A stretch of 64,000 nt of DNA. Origin: Gracilariopsis chorda. Lineage: Eukaryota > Rhodophyta > Florideophyceae > Gracilariales > Gracilariaceae. A model generated the notes under the pieces. It searched no databases. It had not been told where the DNA came from and saw only the letters and a program-made list of their open reading frames with translations. A program made the translations under genes and the position numbers. The first letter of the stretch is position 1, and each line of letters begins with the position of its first letter. Below, in pieces: positions 1 to 11,306 of this stretch. The DNA is taken from positions 310,001 through 374,000 of the forward strand of contig NBIV01000015.1 in NCBI GenBank assembly GCA_003194525.1, written 5' to 3'.

Positions 1-219
1 GTACCATCGGATTTGGTAAAACCACACTTTTTTGGAGTCCAGAACATGATCCACGATGTGGTCAACGACAAACTCCTGGTCGTACTTAGCCGGCTCCTGA
101 CCCGTCATGGCAGGGATTAAGGGGAGAACCCTGTGAGGGGACTTGCCTGAAATTGGCGCGACCCTGCGGGCAAACTCAGTTGTACCCGACGCTGCGAGTG
201 CTGGGACTTGATACCGCAT
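1..219 (-). CDS. Chromodomain at the C terminus of the Gypsy polyprotein (partial)
   Basis: The minus-strand frame 219-1 is open to the window edge. Its last 25 or so residues fit the start of a chromodomain: EFVVDHIVDHVLDSKK followed by VWFYQIRWY, matching the family pattern [YF]xVExIxxHRxxxxxxxYxVKWxGY. Aromatic residues sit where the methyl-lysine cage is expected (F near the start, W and Y at the end). In chromoviruses such a domain lies after integrase and can steer integration to chromatin carrying methylated H3. The rest of the domain lies beyond the window. A linker rich in basic residues and proline precedes it. Confidence 0.72.
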   Translation of the reverse strand, partial: MRYQVPALAASGTTEFARRVAPISGKSPHRVLPLIPAMTGQEPAKYDQEFVVDHIVDHVLDSKKVWFYQIRWY

Positions 220-657
220 TGCGGTCTTTCCGCTTCCTAATCCTCTCCTTGTGGGGGGGCCTTCCGTTCTAACCGGATTCCCCTATTGACTCGCAGCTCG
301 CGAGCTCTTTTCCCACGCGACCCGTGCAACTCTGGTGAGTTTGACCGTTCACGGTGAGGGAGGCGGTTCACTACGGTTCCGACGCCAGGAGGCGGATTGC
401 CATGCATCACACACTGTGATTGGCTGGCCGCTGGCGGCAAGTATCGCGCGCGGTCTTTTCACGACGCGGGTCTTGACTGTACTCCTGACGCCGGCCGGCG
501 GTATGTACGTGTACACCTTTCCACGGTTTGGAATTTTGGGCTTCGTCCGCGTGACAGTGGCGTCACAGTGTCCATTTGTGGGGCTCTGCGGTAAGGCACA
601 CAGTGTCAACCACACTCTCCGTGTCCGCGGTTGCTTTTCAGCTCACCACGAAACTGG

Positions 658-3600
658 TTATGACCGAGGTTGTATGTGCTCCGTGCTCGGAGATATCATT
701 CGCCACATTAGTGACCACACCAAGTCCGGTTCACTACTTCCTCCTTCGCTACCCAGCGACTCGCTCGACAGGAGTGCATCCGGGTCCGCGGAGACGGCCT
801 TCTCGCTTCGCGATGCGTTCAACTCCTCCCTGCTCCGGGGGTGCTCATCCGACGATGCCGTATTCCCGATGCGGGCTCGTCCACTGTTCCCAACCTTCTC
901 ACGTGCCGGGCTTACCACGCGTTCCGTGACGGCAGTACCCTTGCTCTGAAGGGCCTCGGTTAGCGCAGAGTGCGGCGCGAGGGAACTCGGTCGCGAAGCC
1001 GTATGAAACGGGACACCGTCCGACGCCGGAGCTTCCTTCCGCAATGGCGCGATCGATTCCCGTCCCTCCCCCTCCTTAGGTGAGAGGGCGGTGGGTTCAG
1101 GCTGAAGGACCTCCGCGGGCGGAGTAACGGTTAGGCGTTTGGGGTCAAGCGTGCGTTGCACGATACGCGCGGCGCGCCCAACCGGTTGATCGGCAATCAG
1201 AAGATCCGAGAATCCCCGTTCCGGGTGTGGTAAGACGGGTGGGCGGGACGGAAGCAGATTATCCGTTGGCGGAGTTACGAGGTCATCCTCCGGGATTGTC
1301 ACGAGCGGTGATGAGCCCTCAGGGGGCGCAGGCGCGTGGGCTACGCGGTCGCGTGAGACGCGTTCGAACTGGTTATCGATGTCCAGTACGACTGTGTCGT
1401 CGGCGACGGAAACCACCCGATAGGGTCCATTCACTATCGGTGACAACTTGTGGCGCTTCTCCTTTTCGGGATTATAACATTCCTTTCGCAGGAAGACAGA
1501 ATCCCCTTCCGAAACCTGGGGTATCGGGGTACGAATCTTCGCGTCGAAGTTCTGTTTGTATGCCTCCTGGGCTTTTCCCATAGCCTTTCGGGCGGTAGGG
1601 ACCATGTTCTTCAACCATTCCTTCCAGGAATCTCGATATAACCTTGGTGAAGGGTACCCCGAGACGTTCGGTTGCGCTTCAATAGCCATGGGTGGCGGAA
1701 TCCGAGACAGGACCAGCTCAAAGGGAGCGAGGGTCGTGACCCAGTGTACCTGGGTGTTATACGCGTACGTAATAGCGTCCGTGTACAAGTCCCATTCCAT
1801 GGGGTGATCTGCGACATAAGCGCGCAGTGCGTTGAGCATAGTACGATTGAATCGTTCCACTTGTCCGTTACACTGCGGGTGGTAGGTGGTAGTAAACATA
1901 TTCTTGATTCCCAAGATTCTACATACGTCCTGAAAGAACTTTGAGGTAAATTGAGATCCGTTGTCGGAGAGTAGATGTACCGGTGGGCCGTAAGTAAAGA
2001 CCCAGTGGGTTACGAACGCACGCGCAACCACGTCCGCGGTAATCCGTTTAAGCGGTACTGTTCTCACCAACTTTGAAAAGCGGTCAGTAATGACGAGAAG
2101 ATACTTGTAACCACGTTTGGTTTTGACAAGCTCGCCCAAGATATCAATAGCGACATATTCGAGTGGCGCCCGTGCCGGGAATAGTGTTAACTTCTTCGAG
2201 TACTTCCGAAGTTTCACATTATTCTTCGCACATTCCACGCACGAGCGGCGAACTGCATAGCAGTCAAATCCCATAGCAGGCCAATAGAAGTCCCTGCGAA
2301 GGGTCAGGTATAGTTTCTTCTCGCCGGGATGTGCACCCAACTTCGCGTAATGCGATAGATGCAAGACGCGCTGCTGCAGCGTGTGAGGTACAACGATCTG
2401 TGGGGCCCGTGTCAGCAACCTGACTTGGTAGCCTCGATCGTTCACCGCAAAGGGTATCTGTGCGCCCCCGTTAAGACGGGCACGAATCTGGGCACAGAAA
2501 GGATCCTGCTGTTGTTCACGGATCATTTCCTCAGAGGATATGGGAACAACCTGGCCATCCGGAGGATCCGTAGGGCTTGCAGCCAGAATATCATCACAGA
2601 CGTCATCCCCATTCACGTCTGGGTCGTCTTATTCCGTTCCCCCGGGGATTGTGCTCATGAAACATGGTACTTCCAGATCGTCGACGGGTTCGGTTTCCGC
2701 TGATGTTCCTAAGCGCCATAGGGCGTCAGCCTGAGTATTCAGGGATCCCTTCTTGTAGAGGACATCAAATGTAAATTCCGAGAGTCGGAGACGCCAACGC
2801 ATGAGGCGGCCCGACGGTTCTCGAATTTCGAGTAGCCAACGGAGAGCCGAGTGATCGGTGTGAACCTTGAAATGGTTATCCATAAGGTATGGGCGAAGCG
2901 TTGCCAACGCCCAAACAACAGCAAGACACTCCTTCTCGGACACCGAGTAGTTGCGCTCGTGAACGTTCAACGAACGTGACCAATATCCGATCGGAAGTCT
3001 TTCTCCTTCTTCCGTGACTTGAAACAACGCACAACCCACCTGGTGGGCACTTGAGTCAGTATCCACTTCGAAGGGTAAGTCCGGGTGCGGTAAGGCCAGA
3101 ACTGGCGGGGACGTTACAGCGTCGACAAGAGACGAGAATGCTGACGACTCAGCCTCGTCAAAGACGTCCAGTTCGGTGGGTTGTCCTTTCCGGAGGAGTG
3201 CGTTAAGCGGTGCTGACAAGTCGGCAAAGTTCGGGACGAATCGGCGATATACATTGCAAAGTCCTAGGAAGGATCGAAGCTCCGTTTGATTAGTCGGATG
3301 TTTCGCCTCTCGAAGTGATTTCACTCTTGCTTCATCGATTGAAAGCTGTCCGGGGCGGATGATGTGTCCCAGATATTTTACCGAATCGGCGCAGAACTCA
3401 CACTTTCCCAGCTTCAGGGTGATGCCCGCGTTGCGGAGCACTGTCAAGACTTCCCGGACATGGGACAGGTGATCGTCCAAGTTATTGGAGAACCCTATAA
3501 TGTCGTCCAAGTATACCAGACAGCTGGTCCATTTGAACCTCGCCAAGAGGATATCGATTGCCCGTTGGAATGTAGCTGGGGCATTCGTTAGTCCAAACGG

Positions 3601-5190
3601 CATTCGCTTAAAGCGATATAGTCCTTGATGGCACACAAACGCCGTCTTATCACGATATTCTTTCCTAATAGGGACCTGCCAGTATCCCGAATTGGCATCA
3701 AGGGTAGTGAACACCGTTGCGCTCCCCAGGGAGTCAATGTACTCGTCAATTCGTGGAATCGGATAGACGTCCTTGACAGTAACCGCATTCAGGCGGCGGT
3801 AATCCACACAGCAACGCCATGATCCATCGGCTTTCGGAACAAGGACAACAGGAGAAGCCCAAGGGGATTGTGCTGCTTCGATAACTCCAGCTCGCAGCAT
3901 CTTCTCCACCTGAGATTTCTCTTCCCCCCTTGCTTTAGGGCCTGCCCGATACGGGTGCTGTGCAATAGGCCGTGTATCCGGCAACAAATCAATCCGATGT
4001 TCGGGTACCCCTATCGTCCCCAGGGAACCGTCCCACATGGCGTTAAAGTCCCTGAGCATGTCACGAAACTTCTCACGATGAGATTCATTAATGTGATCCA
4101 GGTCCAACTTATCCAAAGCCTGTTCTGGGTCTAACGCAGTATCTGCCGATGCTGAAGTCGTGCTCTGCTGAGCTTCTTCGACAGTCGAATCTGAACTTTC
4201 CCGGGCGGGATCCAACGGAACGAACGGGACCTCCTCCCCCTCCTGAGGGTCTTGTATTCCGAGAACGTCGGATATCGGAATCTTTGTAGGAAGGATAGCC
4301 AACGGATGCGGAAGCATGTTGCCCAGGACCTGGTTTTTAACCAACCACTGAGTGGTAGTTCCGAGGTTAGCAACGAGAACCTTAAAGGGTTTGTCCGGCT
4401 CGACGGATACGATCCCATTTGCTAATGCGAGACGGCGCTGTTCGTAGAGTGAGGGGAGCGGTTGAACAACCTGCAACCCGTGGTGTTTGGATGTTACTGA
4501 GACCCACACCTGAGATTCCTTCGGGATCGAAACTGGTTCCGCGACGCGAATCTTCGTAGATGCTCGATCCACATTGGACGCTTCCTGAGCAGCAGGTAAA
4601 GGTACCCGTTTACGGGAGGCGTGTCGCAAGGGCTTCCGTACAATCGGGATGGTCGAACCGTTGGCCAATTCCACGGATCTGGAGCGAGGGCGGATAGCTT
4701 CCACGAAGCGGTCACAGAAATCACAACCGAGGATGACCGGTGCAGCAAGAGAATCGCATACGATGAAGTCCAACTTCACCACGTAGGTGCCTAGTCTGAG
4801 CACCAGAGGAATTGTTCCAAGAGTCTGGAGCGGGTTGTTATTAGCGTCCGCCAGATCCAGACTTGGACCAATGCGAATGCATTTCCGCATGGCGGGTGGA
4901 ATAATCCCGATATTGATCAGGTTCGGAGCGGCACCTGTATCCAGGACAGATAACTGAAGAACCATGAACTGGTTAGAGAGACCGAGGTCACTATAAACTT
5001 TATAGTTCCTCTTGGCCATTACCAAAACTTGATCCGGGATGCGGAGGTTACGGGACCGTATCCACGGACGACGCAGAGCCACTAAGTGGTCCGAGTTCAC
5101 GTCTTCTTGAGCCAGTTTCCTCGTAAGGATTTTGGCAGGGGAGCGAAGCGGTGGCGCCTCAGGCGTCTTCAACTTCGGCTTGGAAGACAC
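658..5190 (-). CDS. Gypsy pol region: protease, reverse transcriptase, RNase H, integrase (fossil)
   Basis: Read on the minus strand the region holds, in order: a retroviral-type aspartic protease (VLDTGAAPNLINIG); reverse transcriptase with the FGLTNAPATFQ segment and the YLDDI active site; RNase H (VDTDSSAHQVGCALFQ); an integrase HHCC zinc-binding domain (HLSHYAKLGAHPGEKK, CVECAKNN); and the integrase core with LLSDNGSQFTS and GQVERFNRT. The tail after the core is long, proline-rich and charged. It follows gag on the same strand. It belongs to an incomplete element and is treated as a fossil; the coding capacity is largely preserved. Confidence 0.9.
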
Positions 5191-5216
5191 CCCTCCCGTG
5201 GGGGAGACTCCCAGGA

Positions 5217-7258
5217 TTAGTTTTTCGGGACCGAATCGACCGCTGGGTGGGGATGAGCCCGTTCCGAAAGGTTTGGGTTGTTACCGTTCGTGGTTTTCGC
5301 GGCTTCTCGAGCTTGAGCATTGTGGACCGCAGTCTTTGCGTCTTCATACGAATTACTCGGGACACGAGCCTTATGCTCCGGTGGGAGATTCTCATAATTT
5401 CCCACGATCTTCCACATCTCGCGAATGGGGAGGGTACACTGCGACGCAGTATGACCTTCAAGGTAACAAATGTAGCAAATCAGCGGGGCTGAACGTGTTC
5501 CGGTGGCGTGGGACATCATTCCGCGGTGCTGAGGGTGTTGTGGTTGTAGTGCTAGTTGCTTCGGGTTGGACCATCCCGGGCGGGAGTGTCGTGTGGCGCT
5601 CGACGCGTAGGCTAGTGGGGCTGGGGGAACCCGACCGGGGTTTGCGTAAAAGGCCGGATCTACCACGGGTGGTGTAACCGTGGACGGCAGTTCCGAGGTT
5701 GCCAACGACTGTTCAAGACTGCCAAGATACTGGATGTTATCCGCAAATCCGGAAGATGGCCCCGGGTTAGGGAGAGATGTCGAGGAAGCCTCGTTCTCGA
5801 CGAAGAGAGCCTTCGACGACCGACGCCTCGGGTCTCTCGCTCTGAGGGTGTCACCCTCAGCCTGCGCGTACTGGACCAGTTCCAGATACGTCGCCTTGCG
5901 CTTCTCTTCCCTGTAGCGGGACACCAGTGCCCTAATACCAGGATCTAAACCATCCACCAGCATGGAGCAACGCTCAAAAGCGGTAAACACATTTCCACAA
6001 CGATGAAACGCTTTATTCAAGCGAGTTGAATACGACGTTTCCGTTTCACAGGCTTCTGTTTCGTATCGCGAACCGCCACGATGGCTTGACTGATTGCAGT
6101 TCCCGTCGCGTACGACCTGAGCAGGTAGTGTACAGCCTCGGGCCAGCACGTAACACCTCCTTCTGAGGCCCTGGACGAACCCCTGACCGAGTTGTACTGA
6201 TCTTCAGCCATTCCTGAAAGAAAGTAGGGCAACGCAACGTATGCCTGCGCCTCTCTCATTTCGAGTACGTCTGCTTCCTGCACAAAGCGGGCCAGAAAAT
6301 CCAACACGAGGATCAGATCTTCACCGGAGAACTTCTGCTTAAGCATCGTCACATTCATACGACGTATGAGATCCTTCACCCGACCGGTGTCTCTCGAACT
6401 TCGAGTGCCCGAAGAATCTTCCAATTGGTAATAACGATAGGACAACAGCTTCCTGTAAAGAGGATTCGTCGGTTTCAATTCCTTCAAGCCGAAATGACGG
6501 CAACCTTTCTCCCGCGCACGGATTGCTCCATGGGAGGTGTAGGTAGCCCTCGAACTAGGTTCTTCTCCGCGACGGTGGCCTCTCCCTTCACGCCATGATC
6601 TCGAAGACGAGCTACTCGAACTTGTTTCCGAGTCGGAACTTGACGAAACTTCATAACGATGAACTCTCTTTCCAGCGTGACGGGGGAGGTGACTGGAGCG
6701 GTGTTGGGTTGAGATGACCTTCACTTCCTCCTGTCTCGGAGCGTTCAGGTCTTCTCTGAGCAACGCTTCCAGCGTGTCCATACGTCCGGTTACCCGCATC
6801 ATATGGGTTTTAACTTCCTCCACGAACTCCCGATATCCTTCTACGAAGGCAGCCGGAGTACCCAGACACTCCAGAATGGAATTCACATCAGCTCTCAGGA
6901 GACGAATATCTCTCGAATAATCCCGAGCCAGGGAGTTACTCCATCGCCGTTCCAACTCGGTAACTTGCTGCGAGAGGGAGGCGTGGGCCACATTTGCAAT
7001 GTCGATTCTCGACTCGAGGAGATGGTACTTAGGTGACCCGGGTCTCGGGGGGACAGCCGACGGCGTTTCGACCACCGGAGGTGGCGTAGTGGCCACAGCG
7101 GTCACGGCTCGAGGCACCGAGGTTGCCGATGGGATTCCTTGGGATTCCAGACCGACGGCATCGGTAAGTAGTTGTTCCGGAACGGACCTTCGTGATCTCG
7201 CCGCTGCGGCGTTCCGTTGCGGACCATTCCTGGGGGAACTCGGAGCTGTGGGCAGCAT
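5217..7258 (-). CDS. Gypsy gag region (fossil)
   Basis: This gag follows the LTR leader on the minus strand. The N-terminal part is rich in Pro, Ser and Arg, followed by a predicted coiled coil (around LLESRIDIANVAHASLSQQV) and a serine/arginine-rich stretch. A capsid-like helical domain lies in the middle, around FLARFVQEADVLEMREAQ and PYFLSGMAEDQYN. Near the C terminus is one CCHC zinc knuckle (CYICYLEGHTASQC), the nucleic-acid binding signature of nucleocapsid. The region directly precedes the protease, as expected for gag. Confidence 0.85.
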
Positions 7259-7299
7259 ACTGCAGATAGCCGTCCACGGCTTACTTCACCAGTCCCACG

Positions 7300-8236
7300 G
7301 CTTGGGAATCTCAACGAATGAGCAAAAAGGGATAAAAGGGAAAAGGGGAAGCGGACTTCCGACAGGCCGGATTGAAAGCAAAACCCGTTCTAGGTCGGGA
7401 GACCACTTGTGGTGCAATCCCGGTGTGGGAAAGGCACCCAAGGCAGCTCGAAGCCTTGTTCTCTTGGAGAGGTAGGCCCAGCTGGGTAGAGCCCTCCGTG
7501 TCCCGTATGAAGGGTGTAACTCCGTCGGGAGCCTGGATGTACCTCGGAGGTTTAGGGGTTAGAACGGGTCGGAACCACGGCTGGTCCGGAAGTAGCCTGC
7601 GAACAGGGGAACAAAAGAGGGAAAGGGACCACCCGACGGGGGCGTGCGGAAAGCGGGAACAGACCCCGGAGGGGGGTGCCGATACACACACACGAACACA
7701 CACCGCACGGCGGTTAGGGGATATGAGGGGAAGGGAGGGTCTCACGGTCTCACGACACACGTCGGGAATATCAATACCCAAAACTGGGGCGGAGAAAGAG
7801 CCTGTACGGGCGGTCACACGACAACAATGAATACCACGAGTGGTCACAACCCACTGGGTACGACGAGCACGGTCTCCTCGGTGGTGCCAGTCGGGTGAAA
7901 CTACCGGGCAAGCGGTGTACCTCCGCGAGGAGTTAGACACTTTGCATGGCGAATAGAGTCAGAGCCGAACTCTCTCTTCTTTTCTTGGTGAGCTCGCCGT
8001 CGTGCGGCCGACGCTCAAGTACTAGCTCAGTGCAGTACAGTAGGTAGTGCACTAGCCTAAGTAAAATTAACTCCTAAACTACACTAAAATAAGTAGCCGT
8101 TTTGGGCCTCCTGGCAAGGGCTGTAGCCACGTGTCCACCACCTTTGCCAGGCAAGTACCACAAAATATGAATGTTCCCATAACCACCCTGGGTAACCCGA
8201 CCGCTAATTAGCCCGGTAAACGGGGGCTAACATTCA
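7300..8236 (-). repeat. LTR of the first Gypsy element (5' LTR, minus orientation; ends approximate)
   Basis: This stretch is related to the plus-strand LTR near 62,990-63,780. Shared segments include the block around GGAGGGCTCTACCC and GCACCACAA(A)GTGGTCTCCCGACC, and the GCTAGTACTT segment next to a GC hairpin. Read on the minus strand the LTR would begin TGAATGTTAG at 8236. It ends just before gag, near 7300. The partner LTR would lie outside the window, so the ends were set by comparison with the relatives and are not exact. Confidence 0.7.
8168..8236. repeat. 69-bp unit with 8-bp inverted ends (TGAATGTT/AACATTCA)
   Basis: TGAATGTT at 8168-8175 is the exact reverse complement of AACATTCA at 8229-8236. 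Inside lie smaller palindromes such as GCTAATTAGC and CCCGGTAAACGGG. It may be the folded first 69 bases of the minus-strand LTR or a tiny separate insertion. Confidence 0.5.
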
Positions 8237-9000
8237 TGCATCCCGCTTCATCGCTCACACCGAGTACACCTCAGATATGAGTTTCACCATCGCCCGTACG
8301 CGGGAATGTATTGCACTACAAGGTGTGCATCAAATTAGTTAATTTGTTTAGTTTATTGTGGTGCAAACCTACTTAGGTAATCACGGCTTCGCCGTCAGCG
8401 CCACCAGTAAATGGTAACCTTGGTTCTCTCTCGAGATATACTCTTTGCACAGTAAGGCTCTGGTGAGAAAGGCCCTCGTAGGGATTACGACTCCTCGCGG
8501 AGAGTATCCACGAGTGGATTCCGTCTACCATCCCCTTGGGAACATTCAGGCGTCACTACTGCTACAGTATCACCGTGTTCGGTATTGGTCATTTGTTCCA
8601 CTGTCAGTCTTGGATTCCGCCCCAGTACTGGGTTCTTCGTCGTGGTGTTTACCACATTCCCGTTTGGGATTCGTTCTTTATTTTGGTTTGCCCCGTCGCC
8701 GGGTCTATTGCCGCGTGTTGCACGCCCCGTCGCCGGTTCTCTTGGATTTTCCCTTTTTTCCGTTTGCTTTCCTTCACAGGATATCGTGTCATTATACACT
8801 CACGTGTGTACCATCCGTTCCTGGAGTTTACCCTTTTTTCTGGGCCATTCCCGAACCTCTGCAGGTATAGCCAGAACCACGTTGGTCTTACAAGCCAGCC
8901 TTTACGTGGCGCAGAGGGCTCTCTCAACTTAGACACCATCCCATATGGAGCGAGGTCTCGAACACCTTGAGGGTACTTCCCGCTTCGGAGTTTTGCTCTA
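8237..9000 (+). repeat. Second Gypsy-family LTR, plus orientation, solo or remnant (ends approximate)
   Basis: The order of landmarks matches the LTR near 63 kb: TTAGTTAATTTGTTTAGTTT, then CTACTTA, a GC hairpin (ACGGC-TTC-GCCGT at 8383-8395), CACCAGTAAA, a pyrimidine-rich zone, and TTGGTCTTACAAGCCAGCC followed by GAGGGCTCTCTCAAC. Overall similarity is moderate, so it is a diverged family member. It begins directly where the minus-strand LTR ends and has no gag or pol attached, so it reads as a solo LTR or a truncated copy. Confidence 0.6.
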
Positions 9001-9939
9001 CAGGTACGGAGCAGAAATTCACAATGGGAGACTTGGGTTGAGTTCTGCTCGGCAGAAAACCGTACGTTGCTCCCCGCTACCGAGGCGCATTTTGTGGCCT
9101 TCGTCGGATGGCTGGCAAATGAGAGAGAAGCAGGGCGCCGTCAAGTTGGCAGCTCGTCTCTCCTGCAGTATTTCACGGCAGTACGGCAGATTCAAGTGCT
9201 TCTCACTGGAGTTCCTGTGCCATCGTATGCTTTCGTGGCTCACGTCACGCGTGCGTATGCGCGGTGGGAAGAGGAGAAATATCCACAGAAAGAAGTGCGC
9301 GTCGGAGTGGCGGACTCGGTTGCGCAAGCCATTTTGGTAGTTGGGATGCAGACGGGCGACCCCAGCCGACTGCGTGATGTTGCCATGGTTTTGTTGGCGT
9401 ATTGCTTCAACGGCTTGCGTGAAAGTTCCGTGTTAACTTTGCGCACAGATCAAGTTGACTTGCAGGCGGACGAAATGGTGACCTGGCTTTCTTTCGTGAA
9501 GGGTCAGATGGGGAGCCATGTGCCACTTGTTCGGTATCATCGCGCAGTAGAGGCGCACCCGTTACCGGTGGACCTTTGGTTGCGCTGGAATCACGCGCGC
9601 GGACGCCACAGATGCTTTTTCGGGCTGCAGGGGGAGCGTGATCGTTTGCCGGAGCACACACTGACGCTGGCTTTGCAGCGGTGCTTGCAAGCCTTCGGTG
9701 TGGTGGCGCCCGCAGGGGGAAAGTATACGTCGCATTCGCTCCGCATTGGCGCACACACGGAACAGGTGTTGTTAGCGATACCGCTGGAGGTTAATTTGGC
9801 ACGTTTCGGTTGGGGCCCACGAAGCTCTGAAATGGCCGCAACGTACATTTATCGCACTGTAGTGTCGTCCGCGGCGTCGTTCTGGTCGTTCGTGATGCCG
9901 TTTGGAGTTCGGCAGCCTGTGGCCCCCGCGACTGTGTAA
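8971..9939 (+). CDS. Tyrosine recombinase (phage-integrase family), 5' end uncertain
   Basis: The frame is open from 8971 and looks protein-like from about 9022 (QWETWVEFCSAENR). It has an N-terminal SAM-like core-binding domain (LPATEAHFVAFVGWLANE) and a C-terminal catalytic domain. The catalytic set is visible: Arg in CFNGLRESSVLTL, a Lys candidate in SFVKGQ, the HxLR box in SHSLRIGAHT, Trp in FGWGPRSS, and Tyr in AATYIYRTV. No ATG fits before the conserved part, and LTR-like sequence lies immediately upstream, so the original start was probably cut off or is supplied by an unseen exon. Such stand-alone recombinases in eukaryotes usually belong to Crypton or DIRS-type elements; no reverse transcriptase is linked here, so the class is open. 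The catalytic residues look intact. Confidence 0.75.
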   Translation, partial: GYFPLRSFALQVRSRNSQWETWVEFCSAENRTLLPATEAHFVAFVGWLANEREAGRRQVGSSSLLQYFTAVRQIQVLLTGVPVPSYAFVAHVTRAYARWEEEKYPQKEVRVGVADSVAQAILVVGMQTGDPSRLRDVAMVLLAYCFNGLRESSVLTLRTDQVDLQADEMVTWLSFVKGQMGSHVPLVRYHRAVEAHPLPVDLWLRWNHARGRHRCFFGLQGERDRLPEHTLTLALQRCLQAFGVVAPAGGKYTSHSLRIGAHTEQVLLAIPLEVNLARFGWGPRSSEMAATYIYRTVVSSAASFWSFVMPFGVRQPVAPATV

Positions 9940-10547
9940 CGCGGCCGTCGCGTGCGAGGCACTAGCTCCGGATCGGAGCACTGGGGGTGCGTTCGTTGTT
10001 GGAAGTTTCGTCATGTGTAGACCGGAGGTTTATGCTGATGAAACAATAATATATGAATAGCAAGGCCGGCCACGTCTTTATGAGGGCAGAGAGTGGAGCC
10101 CCATCGTCGGTGTTCTCGGAATGCTAGATAAGGGTGCTAGATCGCAAGTTTGTTAGGCAATCACTCAAAAAAACTACGAAAACGCTAGATTCTGCTAGTT
10201 CGTGGTGGTTGGCAAGCAAAAAAAAAAAATTTTTCGGAAATCACTCTTTCATATTTTCTATTGTCATCCGTCCCTAGTACCGCACTTCGCTAGTTTCAAG
10301 TTTAGAGCAAGTTCTTTGCTCACTAAACGCTAGTTAGAGGGCTCGAAATGGCGCTGGCCGCGTAGCGGCCAGCGGCCCCACCCCCATGCAACCCAAATTA
10401 ACTTACATATTTCCATCTCGTGGATTTCAAACTTCAAATTGTCAAAGTTTGGAGCCCAACTGTTCTCTCAGCCTCACTGGGTGGCACCCACACTCTTGAA
10501 CACCAAACATAAAACCTCCCTTACCATCCTTACCATCCTTCTTCTCC
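9940..10547. other. Intergenic stretch, no gene seen
   Basis: This AT-rich stretch follows the recombinase. GCTAG occurs at least six times between about 10,120 and 10,340. A perfect hairpin (GCTGGCCGC-GTA-GCGGCCAGC) lies near 10,352-10,372, and an A12 run occurs near 10,220. No protein-like frame was found. Confidence 0.6.
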
Positions 10548-11306
10548 TTATCCTCTCATTCCACGCCTCCTCTTCAACCGACTCTCACCTTCTATTCCTT
10601 CGTCGTCCTTCTCCTCCAACCTCTTCCTTACAGCCCCTCGACCGGGAGTAACAGGAGTGCCTTCCCCGACAACAGCTCTCCCTTCCGCATCACACACCTT
10701 CTTCTGCATTTCCTCGATTAGATGCACAGCCCTACCAACCAGTAAAAGTTGCTTCTCCAACACCAAAACCCGTCTACGCATCTCCTCGTTCTCCTTCCAC
10801 AGTCTCCTCAGCTCCTCACCCACACACGCCACAACCCCATTGACATGCATTTCCGCCCACACCCCAGCCTCCCTTGCCCTCCTACGCAGCTCAGCCACAG
10901 CACCCATAGGCACCCCTTCCTCTGAAGAACTCAGCACCATCCCCCCCATCTCCACCACAACCTCCTCGATACACTCATCCAAACGCTCCTTAAGCCCTCC
11001 GCCCACGCTCCTCACCAGTTTCTTCACATCGCGGTAAAACCGACTCATTCGCCCCGCCCCTCCTCCTCCTCCTCCCCGTCCTCCTCGACTTCCCTCGCCC
11101 TCACTTCCCTCCCCCCCATCCCCTCCCATCATCGTCCCAACCCCAAGCTCCCCGAACCCAACAACGTTCCTTCCCTTGCCCTCTTCACCATCACTCTTCC
11201 CTTCCTCCTCCTTCTTCGTCCTTGGAGGCGTCTCGGGGACCTCCCTCTTCTCCGCTTTATCCAACAACGCCAGTAGCTCCTCATCATTCACATCTTCGCT
11301 AGACAT
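10548..11306 (-). CDS. Unrecognised coiled-coil protein with acidic and glycine-rich parts
   Basis: 252 residues from the first true ATG at 11306; the same frame upstream has only non-ATG codons. The N terminus is acidic (MSSEDVNDEELLALLDKAEK). It is followed by a Lys/Glu stretch and a low-complexity Gly/Ser segment (around residues 75-95), then helical regions with heptad-like spacing (residues about 105-205, for example EELRRLWKENEEMRRRVLVL). The C terminus is basic (RLKRRRGMRG), which could be a nuclear localisation signal. The sequence is strongly biased on the plus strand to C/T, so the frame could in part reflect composition; its length and the helical middle still favour a real gene. 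No family was recognised. The next gene, 11549-12745, lies on the same strand. Confidence 0.6.
   Translation of the reverse strand: MSSEDVNDEELLALLDKAEKREVPETPPRTKKEEEGKSDGEEGKGRNVVGFGELGVGTMMGGDGGEGSEGEGSRGGRGGGGGGAGRMSRFYRDVKKLVRSVGGGLKERLDECIEEVVVEMGGMVLSSSEEGVPMGAVAELRRRAREAGVWAEMHVNGVVACVGEELRRLWKENEEMRRRVLVLEKQLLLVGRAVHLIEEMQKKVCDAEGRAVVGEGTPVTPGRGAVRKRLEEKDDEGIEGESRLKRRRGMRG

Larger units (their letters stand above)
1..8236 (-). mobile_element. Ty3/Gypsy LTR retrotransposon with chromodomain (chromovirus-like), incomplete at window edge
   Basis: Read on the minus strand the element runs LTR (about 8236-7300), gag (7258-5217), pol (5190-658) and a C-terminal chromodomain (219-1), and then leaves the window, so the 3' LTR is not visible. 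Domain order protease, reverse transcriptase, RNase H, integrase is that of Ty3/Gypsy (Metaviridae). Long coding stretches remain, which argues for a fairly young copy, but it is broken in about three places. Family placement rests on the domain order and on the chromodomain-like C terminus; the exact clade needs a phylogeny. Confidence 0.9.

Noticed and set aside
335-949. 204-codon plus-strand frame
   Set aside because: Antisense to the Gypsy pol tail and composition-driven; no family pattern.
7311-7940. 209-codon minus-strand frame
   Set aside because: Lies within the LTR; similar weak frames occur in the other LTRs (for example 63,384-63,770), explained by C-rich LTR sequence.
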